From: Pigmentiphaga sp. H8
GTDB taxonomy: Bacteria; Pseudomonadota; Gammaproteobacteria; Burkholderiales; Burkholderiaceae_B
Assembly: GCF_003854895.1 (NCBI RefSeq)
Contig: NZ_CP033966.1
Span: 5,146,001 to 5,210,000, forward strand
DNA: 64,000 bases
Direction: 5' to 3'
The notes under the pieces are model-generated. The model saw only the letters and a list, made by a program, of their open reading frames with translations. It made no database searches and was not told the DNA's origin. Below, piece by piece: positions 17,332-25,542 of the stretch. The first letter of the stretch is position 1, and every line of letters starts with the position of its first letter. The position numbers were made by a program, and so were the translations under genes.

Positions 17332-18153
17332 ATGGCCACCGCGCGCGAGCTGATCGCCGGCTGCGGCCTGCCGCTGCTGGAGGCCCGCATGCTGCTGGAG
17401 CGGGCCCTGGGCGTCGGCCGCGCCTGGCTGATCGCCCACGACGACGAGGCCCTGCCCGAGGATCCGGTCACGCGTTTCCGGGACTGGGCGCGGCGGCGCG
17501 GCAATGGCGAGCCCATGGCTTATCTCGTGGGCGAGCGCGAGTTCATGGGCCACGATTTCCAGGTGTCGCCGGCGGTGCTGATTCCCCGCCCCGAAACCGA
17601 GCTGCTGGTGGAAACCGCGCTGGAGCACCTGCGCGGCCGGGCCACCCCGCGTGTGCTGGACCTGGGTACCGGCAGCGGCGCCATCGCCGTCTCGATCGCG
17701 CTGGCCCGCCCCGACGCGGTGGTCGAGGCCACGGACCTGAGCGCCGACGCGCTGGCGGTGGCCGCCGCCAACGCCCGGCGGCTGGGCGCGGCCGTCGCGT
17801 TTCTGCCGGGCGACTGGTACGGGGCCTTGAACGGTGCCGCGCCCGCCCCCACCTATGACGCGATCGTTTCCAATCCGCCCTACATCGCCGCCGCCGATCC
17901 GCACCTGTCGCAAGGCGACCTGCGCCATGAACCGCCGCTGGCCCTGACGGACCGGGCCGATGGGCTGGAGGCGCTGCGCGCCATCGTCCGCGGCGCCCCG
18001 GCCTGGCTCAAACCGGGCGGCGCGCTGTGGATGGAGCATGGCTGGGACCAGGCCGGCCAGGTGCGGGACTTGCTGGACGCCGCCGGATTCGTCCGCGTCG
18101 AAAGCCGCCGCGACCTGGCCGGCATCGAGCGGATTTCCGGCGGATACCTATAA
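17332..18153 (+). CDS. prmC: Release factor glutamine methyltransferase
   Basis: A 273-residue SAM-dependent enzyme that N5-methylates the GGQ glutamine of release factors. An N-terminal helical bundle (residues 1-85) precedes the methyltransferase domain, which carries the SAM loop LDLGTGSGAIAVSIAL and the catalytic NPPY at 181-184. It begins 5 nt after prfA, its substrate gene, which is the conserved order. Confidence 0.96.
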   Translation: MATARELIAGCGLPLLEARMLLERALGVGRAWLIAHDDEALPEDPVTRFRDWARRRGNGEPMAYLVGEREFMGHDFQVSPAVLIPRPETELLVETALEHLRGRATPRVLDLGTGSGAIAVSIALARPDAVVEATDLSADALAVAAANARRLGAAVAFLPGDWYGALNGAAPAPTYDAIVSNPPYIAAADPHLSQGDLRHEPPLALTDRADGLEALRAIVRGAPAWLKPGGALWMEHGWDQAGQVRDLLDAAGFVRVESRRDLAGIERISGGYL

Positions 18154-18190
18154 TCGACATCATCACCTTTCACTCTGTACGAGGATCGCC

Positions 18191-18517
18191 ATGAGCGACG
18201 TGCAAGATTTCATCCGGCAGACCGTTACCGACAACCCTGTCGTGCTGTTCATGAAGGGCACCGCCCAGTTCCCGCAATGCGGCTTCTCGGGGCGCGCCAT
18301 CCAGCTGCTCAAGGCCAACGGCGTGCGCCAGCTGGCCACCGTGAACGTGCTGGAAGACGACGCGGTGCGCCAGGGCATCAAGGAATATTCCAACTGGCCC
18401 ACCATCCCGCAGCTCTACATCAAGGGCGAGTTCATCGGCGGCTCGGACATCCTGGCCGAGCTGCACGAAAGCGGCGAGCTCAAGCAGTTGCTGGCGGACG
18501 CCGGCGTCGTGGCCTGA
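18191..18517 (+). CDS. grxD: Monothiol glutaredoxin, CGFS type
   Basis: A 108-residue Grx4-type monothiol glutaredoxin that carries and delivers [2Fe-2S] clusters. The active-site CGFS begins at C30, followed by the glutathione-binding WPTIPQLYIKGEFIGGSDI block. The ribosome site GAGGA precedes the ATG. It lies 37 bp after prmC, as expected for this neighbourhood in Bordetella-like genomes. Confidence 0.96.
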   Translation: MSDVQDFIRQTVTDNPVVLFMKGTAQFPQCGFSGRAIQLLKANGVRQLATVNVLEDDAVRQGIKEYSNWPTIPQLYIKGEFIGGSDILAELHESGELKQLLADAGVVA

Positions 18518-18535
18518 GCAGGAACCGGCCGGGCC

Positions 18536-19054
18536 ATGCGGATCTATCTTGCCGGGCCGGACGTGTTCCGGCCCGACGCCCGCGCCCATGGCCAACGGCT
18601 GAAGGCTTCCTGCGCCCGGCACGGCTACGAGGGCCTGTTCCCCCTGGATGAGCCGGCGCCGCACGCCGCGCCCCAGGACATCGCGCGAAGCATCTACCAG
18701 GCCAACCTGGCGCTGCTGGAGCGGGCCGACGTGGTCATGGCCAACCTGGCGCCCTTCCGCGGGCAGGAGCCGGACTCGGGCACCGCGTTCGAGATCGGCT
18801 ATGCCGCCGCGCGGGGCAAGCCCGTCTGGGGCTACGCCGACGATACGCGGCCGATGGCGCGGCGCATCGCCACCGGCACGGACGCCGCAGGCAACCCGGT
18901 GGACGGCCAAGGCCATCTGGTCGAGAATTTCGAACTGGGCCTGAACCTGATGCTGGCCTGCAGCGTCACCCTGGTCCAGGGCGGCCCCGACGACTGCCTG
19001 CAAGCCATCGCCGCGGCGCACGCGGCCTCTCCCTCCCACCAGGAGTCATCATGA
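18536..19054 (+). CDS. Nucleoside 2-deoxyribosyltransferase-family protein
   Basis: A 172-residue protein of the Nuc_deoxyrib_tr family. It opens with MRIYLAGPDVF, has the RADVVMANLAPFRGQEPDSG segment with the conserved aspartate and acidic residue, and closes with NFELGLNLML. Such enzymes swap bases on 2'-deoxynucleosides or cleave deoxynucleotides, in salvage or pool cleaning. It follows grxD by 18 bp and its stop overlaps the next start (ATGA). Confidence 0.88.
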   Translation: MRIYLAGPDVFRPDARAHGQRLKASCARHGYEGLFPLDEPAPHAAPQDIARSIYQANLALLERADVVMANLAPFRGQEPDSGTAFEIGYAAARGKPVWGYADDTRPMARRIATGTDAAGNPVDGQGHLVENFELGLNLMLACSVTLVQGGPDDCLQAIAAAHAASPSHQESS

Positions 19055-19437
19055 ATCTCACGCGCAACGCGCTCGCGGCCGTGGCGCTGACCGCCGCGCT
19101 CCATGCTCCGGGCCATGCCGCCGACGCGGCCGCCATCGAGACCGAGACGCAGATGCTCAAGACGCTGCTGACCGCCATCGAGGGCGGCAACTACCAGCAG
19201 TTCGTCGCCTCGGGCAGCACCGATTTCGCCAAGCTGGACCGGGCCCAGTTCGACGCCGTGGCCACGCAGCTGGGACCGCGCCTGCACGCCGGCTACCAGG
19301 TGCAGCGCCTGGGCGACTACCGGCAGCAGTCCTACGAGTTCTCGCTGTGGAAGATCACGTTCAAGGACGGCGGCGACGACCTGGTCGGCACGCTCAACCT
19401 GCAGGGCGGCAAGGTCGGCGGCTTCGTGCTGCGCTGA
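19051..19437 (+). CDS. Small exported protein of unknown function
   Basis: A 128-residue protein with a clear Sec signal peptide (positive N-terminus, alanine-rich core, cleavage near GHAADA). The mature part of about 105 residues alternates charge with short strands, reminiscent of DUF3887/NTF2-like periplasmic proteins, but I cannot assign a family securely. It is translationally coupled to the deoxyribosyltransferase gene by ATGA overlap. It ends exactly where the convergent MFS gene ends, with no spacer. Confidence 0.75.
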   Translation: MNLTRNALAAVALTAALHAPGHAADAAAIETETQMLKTLLTAIEGGNYQQFVASGSTDFAKLDRAQFDAVATQLGPRLHAGYQVQRLGDYRQQSYEFSLWKITFKDGGDDLVGTLNLQGGKVGGFVLR

Positions 19438-20655
19438 TCAGGCCCGCCTGGGCGCGGCCGCGGGCAGCCGCCGCACCCAGAACGCATACAGGGACAGGGC
19501 CGACAGCGTGCACACGGCCATGATGCCGGTAATGGCCCGCGCGCTGTGGCCGTCATAGAGCAGGGTCACGAGCGACCCCGACAGCGCGCCCACCGCCATC
19601 ATCACGCAACTGACCACGGCCGAGGCCATGCCGGCCACCTCGGGCAGGGGCTCCACCGCCGCGTGCGAGGCATTCGGCGCGATCATGCCGAACGAGAAGG
19701 TGTTCAGCATCAGGAGCGGCACCAGCGACCACGCCGACAAGGCATCGGCGAACCCCAGCACCGCCAGCGCCACGCTGGTCGAACTCGACAGGACCAGTCC
19801 GGTCCACAAGAGCTTGTGGGGCGCGATGCCGCGCGCGTTCAGGCGGCCGTTGATGAGCGAGGCCGCCATGATGCCGAAGGCCGTCATCGCGAACACGACG
19901 CCGAAGGCCTGCGGCGACATGCCCAGCAACTGCATCATCAACAGCGGCGACCCGGTGATGTAGGCGAACTGGCAGCCGAAGGTCAGCGCGTTGACCAGGG
20001 TGTTGCCCAGCAGGATGGGATTGCCCAGCACCCGCGCATAGGTGCGCAGCAGCGCGCCCACCGAGATGCGCACGGGCTCGGCGCCGGCGGGCCGGGTCTC
20101 GGCCATGCCCAGGTACACCGCCAGGGTCGTCGCCACGCCCGCCAGGGCCATCACCCAGTAGATCGAACGCCAGCCGGCGAAGTACATGACCCAGCTGCCC
20201 AAGGTAGGCGCGATCATGGGCGCAACGATGCGCATGCTGGCGACGTACGACAGCCGGGCGCGCGCGACGTGGCCCTGGAACAGGTCGCGCACGATGGTCA
20301 GCGCCATGACCGAGCCGGCGCCCGCCCCCACCCCTTGCAGCACGCGGAACACCAGCAGCGAAGCCAGGCTGGGCGCCAGCGCACACGCCGCGCTGGCCAG
20401 CGAGAACAGCACGCCGCCGAACAGCACGATGGGACGCCGGCCGTAGCGGTCGGCCAACGGACCATAGGCCAGCGGCGCGATGGCGAAGCCGGCCAGGAAC
20501 AGGCTCAGGGTCAGGGCGGCGCTGGAGGGAGGAACGTGCAGGTCCAGGCCGATGGCCGCCAGGGCGGGCAGTGCCATGTCGGTGGAGAGCGCCGGCAACG
20601 CGGACAATGAGGCCAGAAGCAGGACGAATGCCGCGGAGTCGGGACGTATGCGCAT
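19438..20655 (-). CDS. MFS multidrug exporter, Bcr/CflA family
   Basis: A 405-residue inner-membrane antiporter with twelve predicted hydrophobic segments. The first half shows STDMALPALAAIGLDL after helix 1 and the MFS signature GPLADRYGRRPIVLFGG between helices 2 and 3, both typical of the Bcr/CflA drug-exporter branch (chloramphenicol, bicyclomycin and others). It is monocistronic and converges without spacer on the small exported-protein gene. The actual substrate is unknown. Confidence 0.92.
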   Translation of the reverse strand: MRIRPDSAAFVLLLASLSALPALSTDMALPALAAIGLDLHVPPSSAALTLSLFLAGFAIAPLAYGPLADRYGRRPIVLFGGVLFSLASAACALAPSLASLLVFRVLQGVGAGAGSVMALTIVRDLFQGHVARARLSYVASMRIVAPMIAPTLGSWVMYFAGWRSIYWVMALAGVATTLAVYLGMAETRPAGAEPVRISVGALLRTYARVLGNPILLGNTLVNALTFGCQFAYITGSPLLMMQLLGMSPQAFGVVFAMTAFGIMAASLINGRLNARGIAPHKLLWTGLVLSSSTSVALAVLGFADALSAWSLVPLLMLNTFSFGMIAPNASHAAVEPLPEVAGMASAVVSCVMMAVGALSGSLVTLLYDGHSARAITGIMAVCTLSALSLYAFWVRRLPAAAPRRA

Positions 20656-20722
20656 GGCCGGCAGTTTACCGCCTTTGCCCCGGCCGGCCCGGCCCCTGGC
20701 TGGAGCCGGACCGTGGCCCGCA

Positions 20723-22939
20723 TCAGAACGTGATGTTGGCGGCCAGCCAGAACGTGCGGCCCGGCTGGATGGTGCCCCGGGTCGATTGCGAGGAATGGAT
20801 GTACTCGTTCAGGTACACCGTGTCGCCCGCGCCGTTCACGTAGGACTTGAACTTCATGAAGTCCTTGTCCAGCAGGTTGTAGACGGTGCCGGTCAGGGTC
20901 ACCGTTTTCGAGACCTTGTAGGACCCGCCCAGGTGCAGCAGCGAATAGGCCTTCAGGTCACCCACCGCCTGCTGGGCCCGCAGGTTGTCGCCGGTAAGCG
21001 AACCCGGATCGCCGTCGAAACGGCGGCTCTTGCCGCGGAACTCGGCGCGCAGCCACATGGCGAACTTGTCGGTGGCCTGCCAGCGCAGGTTGGCGTTGGC
21101 CATGTGCTTGGGCGTGTCGGCCAGCTTGCCGCCGTAGACACCGCCATTCTTCACCTCGCTGTCGGTGAAGGTGTAGTTCAGCGCCAGCGTCCAGCGCGGG
21201 GCCAGCGGCACGCGGGTGCCCAGTTCCAGGCCGCGCGTGGTGGCCTGCTCCAGGTTGACCTGCTGGCCGAACTCGGCCTGGGTCGGCAGCGCGCCGATCG
21301 AGATGCAGCCCGGCTGGTTGGGGTTGGCCGCGTAGTCGCAGTTGGGTATGCCCTTGGCCGCGGCGGAGATCTTGTCCTTGAAGCGGTTGTGGAACAGCGT
21401 CGCGTTGGCGGTCAGGCCGGCCAGGTTGTCGTAGTTGACGCCGAATTCCGTGCTGGTGCTGACCTCGGGCTTGAGGTTGGGGTTGCCGATGGTGAGCGTG
21501 CGGCCCTGGCCGCTGATGCCGTTGATGCCGTCATGCAGCTGGTTCAGGCGCGGCGTGCGGTAGCCGCGGCTGACGCCGCCCTTGACCGTCCAGTTGGGCG
21601 TGGTGTTCCACACCAGGTAGCCGCGCGGGCTGAAATGGCCGCCGAAGGCGTCGTGGTGGTCGTAGCGCACGCCGGTGGTCAGCGCCAGGTCCTCGCGCAG
21701 GCGCCATTCGTCTTCGGCGAACAGCGACTTGGTGGCCTGCTTGTAGCGCTTGGTGGCCAGGCCGTCCGTCATCTCGGCGTCCCAGTACTGGCCGCCCACG
21801 GTCAGCATGTGCGAGTCGCCGATGGCCTTGACCAGCTTGGTGTCCAGCACGATGTTGGTGGTTTCCAGCTTGCGGGGCGCCCCCGGCACCAGCACCGCCG
21901 CCAGCGGCGAATTGGCCGCGATGTTGGGCACCGTGCGGCCCAGCGTCTCGGTGTTGTTGACCATGAGGCTCGATTGCACGGTGCCGAACTCGAACCGGCT
22001 GATGTGGCCGACGGCCACCTGGTCGCGGTTGAAGCGCAGGTCGCGGCTATAGCCGTTGTAGGTGTTGGTGGACGGGTCGTCCAGCGTGCCGAGCTGGCTC
22101 TCGTCGTTGTTGTACCACTGGCGGGAACGGTCGACGTCCAGCCAGAAGTCGTGCTGCTTGTTCGGCGTTAGCGTGAGCTTGGCGCCGGCCGTGTAGATCC
22201 GCGACTCCACCGGCGCCGGACCGCGCTTGCTGATGCTGCCGGTGCCCTCGGGCAGGTCGATGTCGGTCGCGCCGCGGTTGAAGATGCCGCCGCGCACGGC
22301 CAGGCCCAGCACTTCAGGCACCAGCGGGCCGCTCAGGTAGAAGTTCGCGTTGGAGGTATCGCCGAAGTCGCTGTTCTGCGGGATGCCCTTGTCGAAGGTG
22401 ACCGAACCGCCCCAGGCCGTGGCGACCTTCTTGGTGATGATGTTGACCACCCCGCCCATGGCGTCCGAGCCGTAAAGCGTGGACATGGGCCCGCGGATGA
22501 CCTCGATGCGCTCGATGGCCGAGAGCGGCGGCATGAAGCTGGTGCTGGTCTCGCCGAAGCCGTTGGGTGTGACGTCGCCGGCGGCATTCTGGCGCCGGCC
22601 ATCGATCAGGATCAGCGTGTAGTCGCTGGGCAGGCCGCGGATACTGATGTTCAGGCCGCCGGTCTTGCCGGTGTTGCCCCGCACGTCCACCCCTTCGACC
22701 TCGCTCAGGGCCTCCGCCAGGTTGTTGTAGCGCTTCTCCTGCAGGGCTTCCTGCCCGATCACGGTGATGCTGGCGGGAGCGTTCTTGATTTCCTGTTCAT
22801 ATCCCGTCGCGGTCACGACGATGGGCGCGAGTTCGGTCGTGGGTTCCTGCGCCAGGACCTTGCCGGAGGCGAGCGCGGCAAGGACGGCAAGATGGGACGT
22901 GGAAAGCAGGAAAGGAACGCCCCGGTTGGCTAAAGCCAT
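20723..22939 (-). CDS. TonB-dependent siderophore receptor (FepA/CirA-like)
   Basis: A 738-residue outer-membrane receptor. In order: signal peptide ending near KVLAQE, a TonB box APIVVTA, plug domain with the strongly FepA-like LPSDYTLILIDGRRQ and VIRGPMSTLYGSDAMGGVVN, then the 22-strand barrel ending in an aromatic residue (AANITF). Catecholate siderophores such as enterobactin are the usual cargo of this branch. The start at 22939 follows GGAG. A Fur-type box overlaps its promoter, which fits iron repression. It may be a BfeA/BfrA-type Bordetella receptor, but I cannot decide which. Confidence 0.92.
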   Translation of the reverse strand: MALANRGVPFLLSTSHLAVLAALASGKVLAQEPTTELAPIVVTATGYEQEIKNAPASITVIGQEALQEKRYNNLAEALSEVEGVDVRGNTGKTGGLNISIRGLPSDYTLILIDGRRQNAAGDVTPNGFGETSTSFMPPLSAIERIEVIRGPMSTLYGSDAMGGVVNIITKKVATAWGGSVTFDKGIPQNSDFGDTSNANFYLSGPLVPEVLGLAVRGGIFNRGATDIDLPEGTGSISKRGPAPVESRIYTAGAKLTLTPNKQHDFWLDVDRSRQWYNNDESQLGTLDDPSTNTYNGYSRDLRFNRDQVAVGHISRFEFGTVQSSLMVNNTETLGRTVPNIAANSPLAAVLVPGAPRKLETTNIVLDTKLVKAIGDSHMLTVGGQYWDAEMTDGLATKRYKQATKSLFAEDEWRLREDLALTTGVRYDHHDAFGGHFSPRGYLVWNTTPNWTVKGGVSRGYRTPRLNQLHDGINGISGQGRTLTIGNPNLKPEVSTSTEFGVNYDNLAGLTANATLFHNRFKDKISAAAKGIPNCDYAANPNQPGCISIGALPTQAEFGQQVNLEQATTRGLELGTRVPLAPRWTLALNYTFTDSEVKNGGVYGGKLADTPKHMANANLRWQATDKFAMWLRAEFRGKSRRFDGDPGSLTGDNLRAQQAVGDLKAYSLLHLGGSYKVSKTVTLTGTVYNLLDKDFMKFKSYVNGAGDTVYLNEYIHSSQSTRGTIQPGRTFWLAANITF

Positions 22940-23041
22940 TCTTGAAATTCTCCAGGTGAAGGGGGAGATCCGACCCAGGCGCCGCAGAACGCCTTGGACG
23001 AACCTGACAAAAAGCTGACTTACAACAAGCTGAAACACACG

Positions 23042-23060
23042 AATAGTAATCATTCTTATC
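23042..23060 (-). promoter_or_regulatory. Fur box upstream of the TonB receptor
   Basis: On the minus strand this 19-mer begins GATAAGAATGATTAC and matches the GATAATGATAATCATTATC consensus at 13 of 19 positions by hand alignment. It overlaps a -10 element (TACTAT, 23048-23043) that stands 18 bp from a -35 (TCGACA, 23072-23067). Iron-loaded Fur bound here would block the promoter. Confidence 0.7.
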
Positions 23061-23072
23061 ATCATTTGTCGA
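23043..23072 (-). promoter_or_regulatory. Sigma-70 promoter of the TonB receptor
   Basis: TCGACA and TACTAT with an 18-bp spacer on the minus strand, overlapped by the Fur box. It implies an untranslated leader of about 95 nt. Confidence 0.55.
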
Positions 23073-23095
23073 ATCGAGGCCCCGCCTCGTTTCTG

Positions 23096-23131
23096 GGCAC
23101 TTCTGTGGTGCATCGCACAAGATTGGGGTGC
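23096..23131 (+). promoter_or_regulatory. NtrC-like enhancer sites upstream of nrtA
   Basis: GCAC (23097-23100) and GTGC (23108-23111) are separated by 7 bp and flanked so that the 17-mer matches the NtrC pattern TGCAC-N7-GTGCA with one mismatch. A second GCAC/GTGC pair, at 23115-23131, has a 9-bp spacer and is weaker. They lie 42-75 bp before a perfect -24/-12 promoter. Confidence 0.6.
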
Positions 23132-23172
23132 GCACCGGGCGCCATTCGCGGATTTCCCTGGCGTACGAGTGG

Positions 23173-23188
23173 TGGCACGCCTATTGCT
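23173..23188 (+). promoter_or_regulatory. Sigma-54 promoter of the nrtABD-nasTS unit
   Basis: TGGCACG-CCTA-TTGCT matches the -24/-12 consensus, with the invariant GG (23174-23175) and GC (23186-23187) exactly 10 bp apart. Transcription should begin near 23199, directly before the first leader hairpin. Confidence 0.85.
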
Positions 23189-23199
23189 TGATCGATGTA

Positions 23200-23292
23200 C
23201 CGGCCAATGAGGGCCGGCAGACAACTCAGCGGTAGGAACAACGGCGTTCCGCAGCGACCAGGCACGGCCTTGTTCGCGCGGAACGCTTTTTT
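23200..23292 (+). promoter_or_regulatory. NasT/ANTAR-responsive antitermination leader
   Basis: Hairpin P1 is CCGGCC (23200-23205), hexaloop AATGAG, GGCCGG (23212-23217). Hairpin P2 is GGAAC (23235-23239), hexaloop AACGGC, GTTCC (23246-23250). Both loops have A at position 1 and G at position 4, the signature recognised by ANTAR proteins. The 3' arm of P2 is also part of the 5' arm of the terminator that follows, so P2 and terminator exclude each other. NasT, encoded in the same unit, is the expected binder. Confidence 0.85.
23244..23292 (+). terminator. Conditional intrinsic terminator in the nrtA leader
   Basis: GCGTTCCGC (23244-23252) pairs perfectly with GCGGAACGC (23278-23286), followed by six T (23287-23292). 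It ends 14 bp before nrtA and overlaps the ANTAR hairpin P2, so it should stop transcription unless NasT holds P2 closed. Confidence 0.85.
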
Positions 23293-23306
23293 GCCTGGAG
23301 CGCCGG

Positions 23307-24587
23307 ATGAAACCCACCCCTACGCATGACCCTTCCCCCGTAGCCGCCACGCCCGATGGCGGGCGGCGCAGGCTGCTGGCCGCCGGAGCCACCACGGGCC
23401 TCATGAGCCTGGTCGATCCGCTGGTACGCGCCGGCGCCTGGGCGGCGGGCTCGGACGCGCCGGAGAAGGCCGAGGTCAGGATCGGCTTCATCCCGCTGAC
23501 CGACTGCGCCTCGGTGGTGATGGCGTCGACGCTGGGCCTGGACAAGAAGTACGGCGTGAAGATCACGCCGGTGAAGGAAGCATCGTGGCCCGGCGTGCGG
23601 GACAAGCTGATCAACGGCGAACTGGACCTGGCCCACGTGCTGTACGGCCTGGTCTACGGCGTGCAGCTGGGCATAGGCGGCCCGCGCAAGGACATGGCCG
23701 TGCTGATGAGCCTGAACAACAACGGCCAGGCCATCACCATCTCGAACAAGCTTCGGGACAAGGGCGCCCGCGACGGCGCCTCGCTGGCGAAGCTGATGAA
23801 GAGCGAGAAGGCCGAATACACCTTCGCGCAGACTTTTCCGACCGGCACGCATGCGATGTGGATCTACTACTGGCTGGCCGCCTACGGCATCAACCCCATG
23901 CGCGACGCCAAGGTGATCACCGTGCCGCCGCCGCAAATGGTGGCGAACATGCGGGTGGGCAACATGGACGGCTTCTGCGTGGGCGAACCCTGGAATGCGC
24001 GGGCCATCATCGACAGGATCGGCTTCACCGCCACCACCACGCAGGGCATCTGGACCGACCATCCCGAGAAAGTCCTGGGCACGACCGCGGAGTTCGTGCA
24101 GCGCTATCCGAACACCGCGCGCGCCGTGACGGCGGCGGTGCTGGAGGCGGGCAAGTTCATCGACGCCTCGGCCTCCAACCGCCGCAAGACGGCCGAGACC
24201 ATCGCCGCCAAATCCTATGTGAACACCGACGTGGACGTGATCCTGGACCGCATGCTGGGACGCTACTCGGACGGGCTGGGCAAGACCTGGGACGACCCCG
24301 ACGCCATGAAATTCTTCAACGACGGCGCCGCCAACTTCCCCTACCTGTCGGACGGCATGTGGTTCCTGACCCAGCACAAGCGCTGGGGCCTGCTCAAGAG
24401 CCATCCCGACTATCTCGCGACGGCGCGGCAAGTCAATCGCATCGACGTCTACAAACAGGCGGCGAGCGCGGCCGGCGTCTCGCTGCCCAAGTCCGAAATG
24501 CGTTCGTCCAAGCTGGTCGACGGGGTCGTCTGGGACGGGAAGAATCCCGCCGCCTATGCCGACGGCTTCAAGATCAACGCGGCCTGA
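23307..24587 (+). CDS. nrtA: ABC nitrate transporter, periplasmic substrate-binding protein
   Basis: A 426-residue NrtA/CmpA-type binding protein. An N-terminal RRRLLAAGATTG stretch suggests Tat export. The mature part shows VRIGFIPLTDCASVVMA, FAQTFPTGTHAMWIYYWLA, VGEPWNARAI and FPYLSDGMWFLTQ, all family markers for nitrate/bicarbonate binding. The start follows GGAG, placed just after the terminator T-run. It is the first gene of the sigma-54-driven unit; permease and ATPase follow at 22 and 18 bp. Confidence 0.93.
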   Translation: MKPTPTHDPSPVAATPDGGRRRLLAAGATTGLMSLVDPLVRAGAWAAGSDAPEKAEVRIGFIPLTDCASVVMASTLGLDKKYGVKITPVKEASWPGVRDKLINGELDLAHVLYGLVYGVQLGIGGPRKDMAVLMSLNNNGQAITISNKLRDKGARDGASLAKLMKSEKAEYTFAQTFPTGTHAMWIYYWLAAYGINPMRDAKVITVPPPQMVANMRVGNMDGFCVGEPWNARAIIDRIGFTATTTQGIWTDHPEKVLGTTAEFVQRYPNTARAVTAAVLEAGKFIDASASNRRKTAETIAAKSYVNTDVDVILDRMLGRYSDGLGKTWDDPDAMKFFNDGAANFPYLSDGMWFLTQHKRWGLLKSHPDYLATARQVNRIDVYKQAASAAGVSLPKSEMRSSKLVDGVVWDGKNPAAYADGFKINAA

Positions 24588-24609
24588 GCGCCGCCCCGGG
24601 AGCCCCGCC

Positions 24610-25524
24610 ATGACCGCCACGGCACGTACCCTTTCCCCCGACCCCGCCGCCGCCCCGCCCGTCGCCGAGGTCATCGACCTGCATGCGGCGGTGCCGCCGG
24701 CCGCCGCGATGCCACCCCGCCCGCCCCTGCTCGCCCGCGTCGACTGGCGCAGCGTCTGGGAAACCCTGGTCAGGACGGTGGCCGGCCCCTGCCTGGGCTT
24801 CGCCCTGCTGATCCTGGTCTGGCAACTGGTGTCCAACGCCATCCCCGAGATCCCCACCCCCGCCGTGACGGGCAAGGCGGCGCTGGCGCTGTTCTCCGAT
24901 CCGTTCTACGACAACGGCCCGAACGACCAGGGCATAGGCTGGAACCTGCTGTCGTCGCTGCGCCGCGTGGCCATCGGCTTCGGCCTGGCGGCGCTGGTCG
25001 GCATCCCCGCCGGCTTCATCATCGGCCGCTTCGCCGCGGTCAGCGCCGTGGTCTCGCCCCTGGTCAGCCTGCTGCGCCCGGTATCGCCGCTGGCGTGGCT
25101 GCCGCTGGGCCTGCTGCTGTTCAAGGCGGCCAACCTGGCCGCCATCTGGGCCATCTTCATCTGCTCCATCTGGCCGATGATCATCAACACCGCCGTCGGC
25201 GTGACGCGCGTGCCGCAGGACTACATGAACGTGGCGCGGGTGCTGAAGCTGTCGGAATGGAAGGTGATGACCCGCGTGCTGCTTCCCGCCGTGCTGCCCT
25301 ACATGCTGACGGGCGTGCGGCTGTCCATCAGCACCGCCTGGCTGGTGATCGTCGCCGCGGAAATGCTGACCGGCGGCGTGGGCATCGGCTTCTGGCTGTG
25401 GGACGAATGGAACAACCTCAAGGTCGAGCACATCGTGATCGCCATCTTCGTGATCGGCATCGTCGGCCTGGTGCTGGAAGCCCTGCTGACGCAACTGGTC
25501 AAGCGCTTCACCTACGCCGACTGA
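24610..25524 (+). CDS. nrtB: ABC nitrate transporter, permease
   Basis: A 304-residue inner-membrane permease of the NrtB/TauC type. A proline/alanine-rich cytoplasmic tail of about 50 residues is followed by six predicted membrane segments, and the permease coupling (EAA) loop is visible around VARVLKLSEWKVMTRVLLPAVLP. The segment GVGIGFWLWDEWNNLKVEH is typical of nitrate permeases. The ATG at 24610 was chosen because the longer frame overlaps the end of nrtA. Confidence 0.93.
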   Translation: MTATARTLSPDPAAAPPVAEVIDLHAAVPPAAAMPPRPPLLARVDWRSVWETLVRTVAGPCLGFALLILVWQLVSNAIPEIPTPAVTGKAALALFSDPFYDNGPNDQGIGWNLLSSLRRVAIGFGLAALVGIPAGFIIGRFAAVSAVVSPLVSLLRPVSPLAWLPLGLLLFKAANLAAIWAIFICSIWPMIINTAVGVTRVPQDYMNVARVLKLSEWKVMTRVLLPAVLPYMLTGVRLSISTAWLVIVAAEMLTGGVGIGFWLWDEWNNLKVEHIVIAIFVIGIVGLVLEALLTQLVKRFTYAD

Positions 25525-25542
25525 CATCCCAAGGAAATCGCC

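Noticed and set aside
23115..23131. Second NtrC site as a strong independent site
   Set aside because: Its half-sites are 9 bp apart rather than 7, so it is reported only as a weaker companion of the site at 23096-23112.
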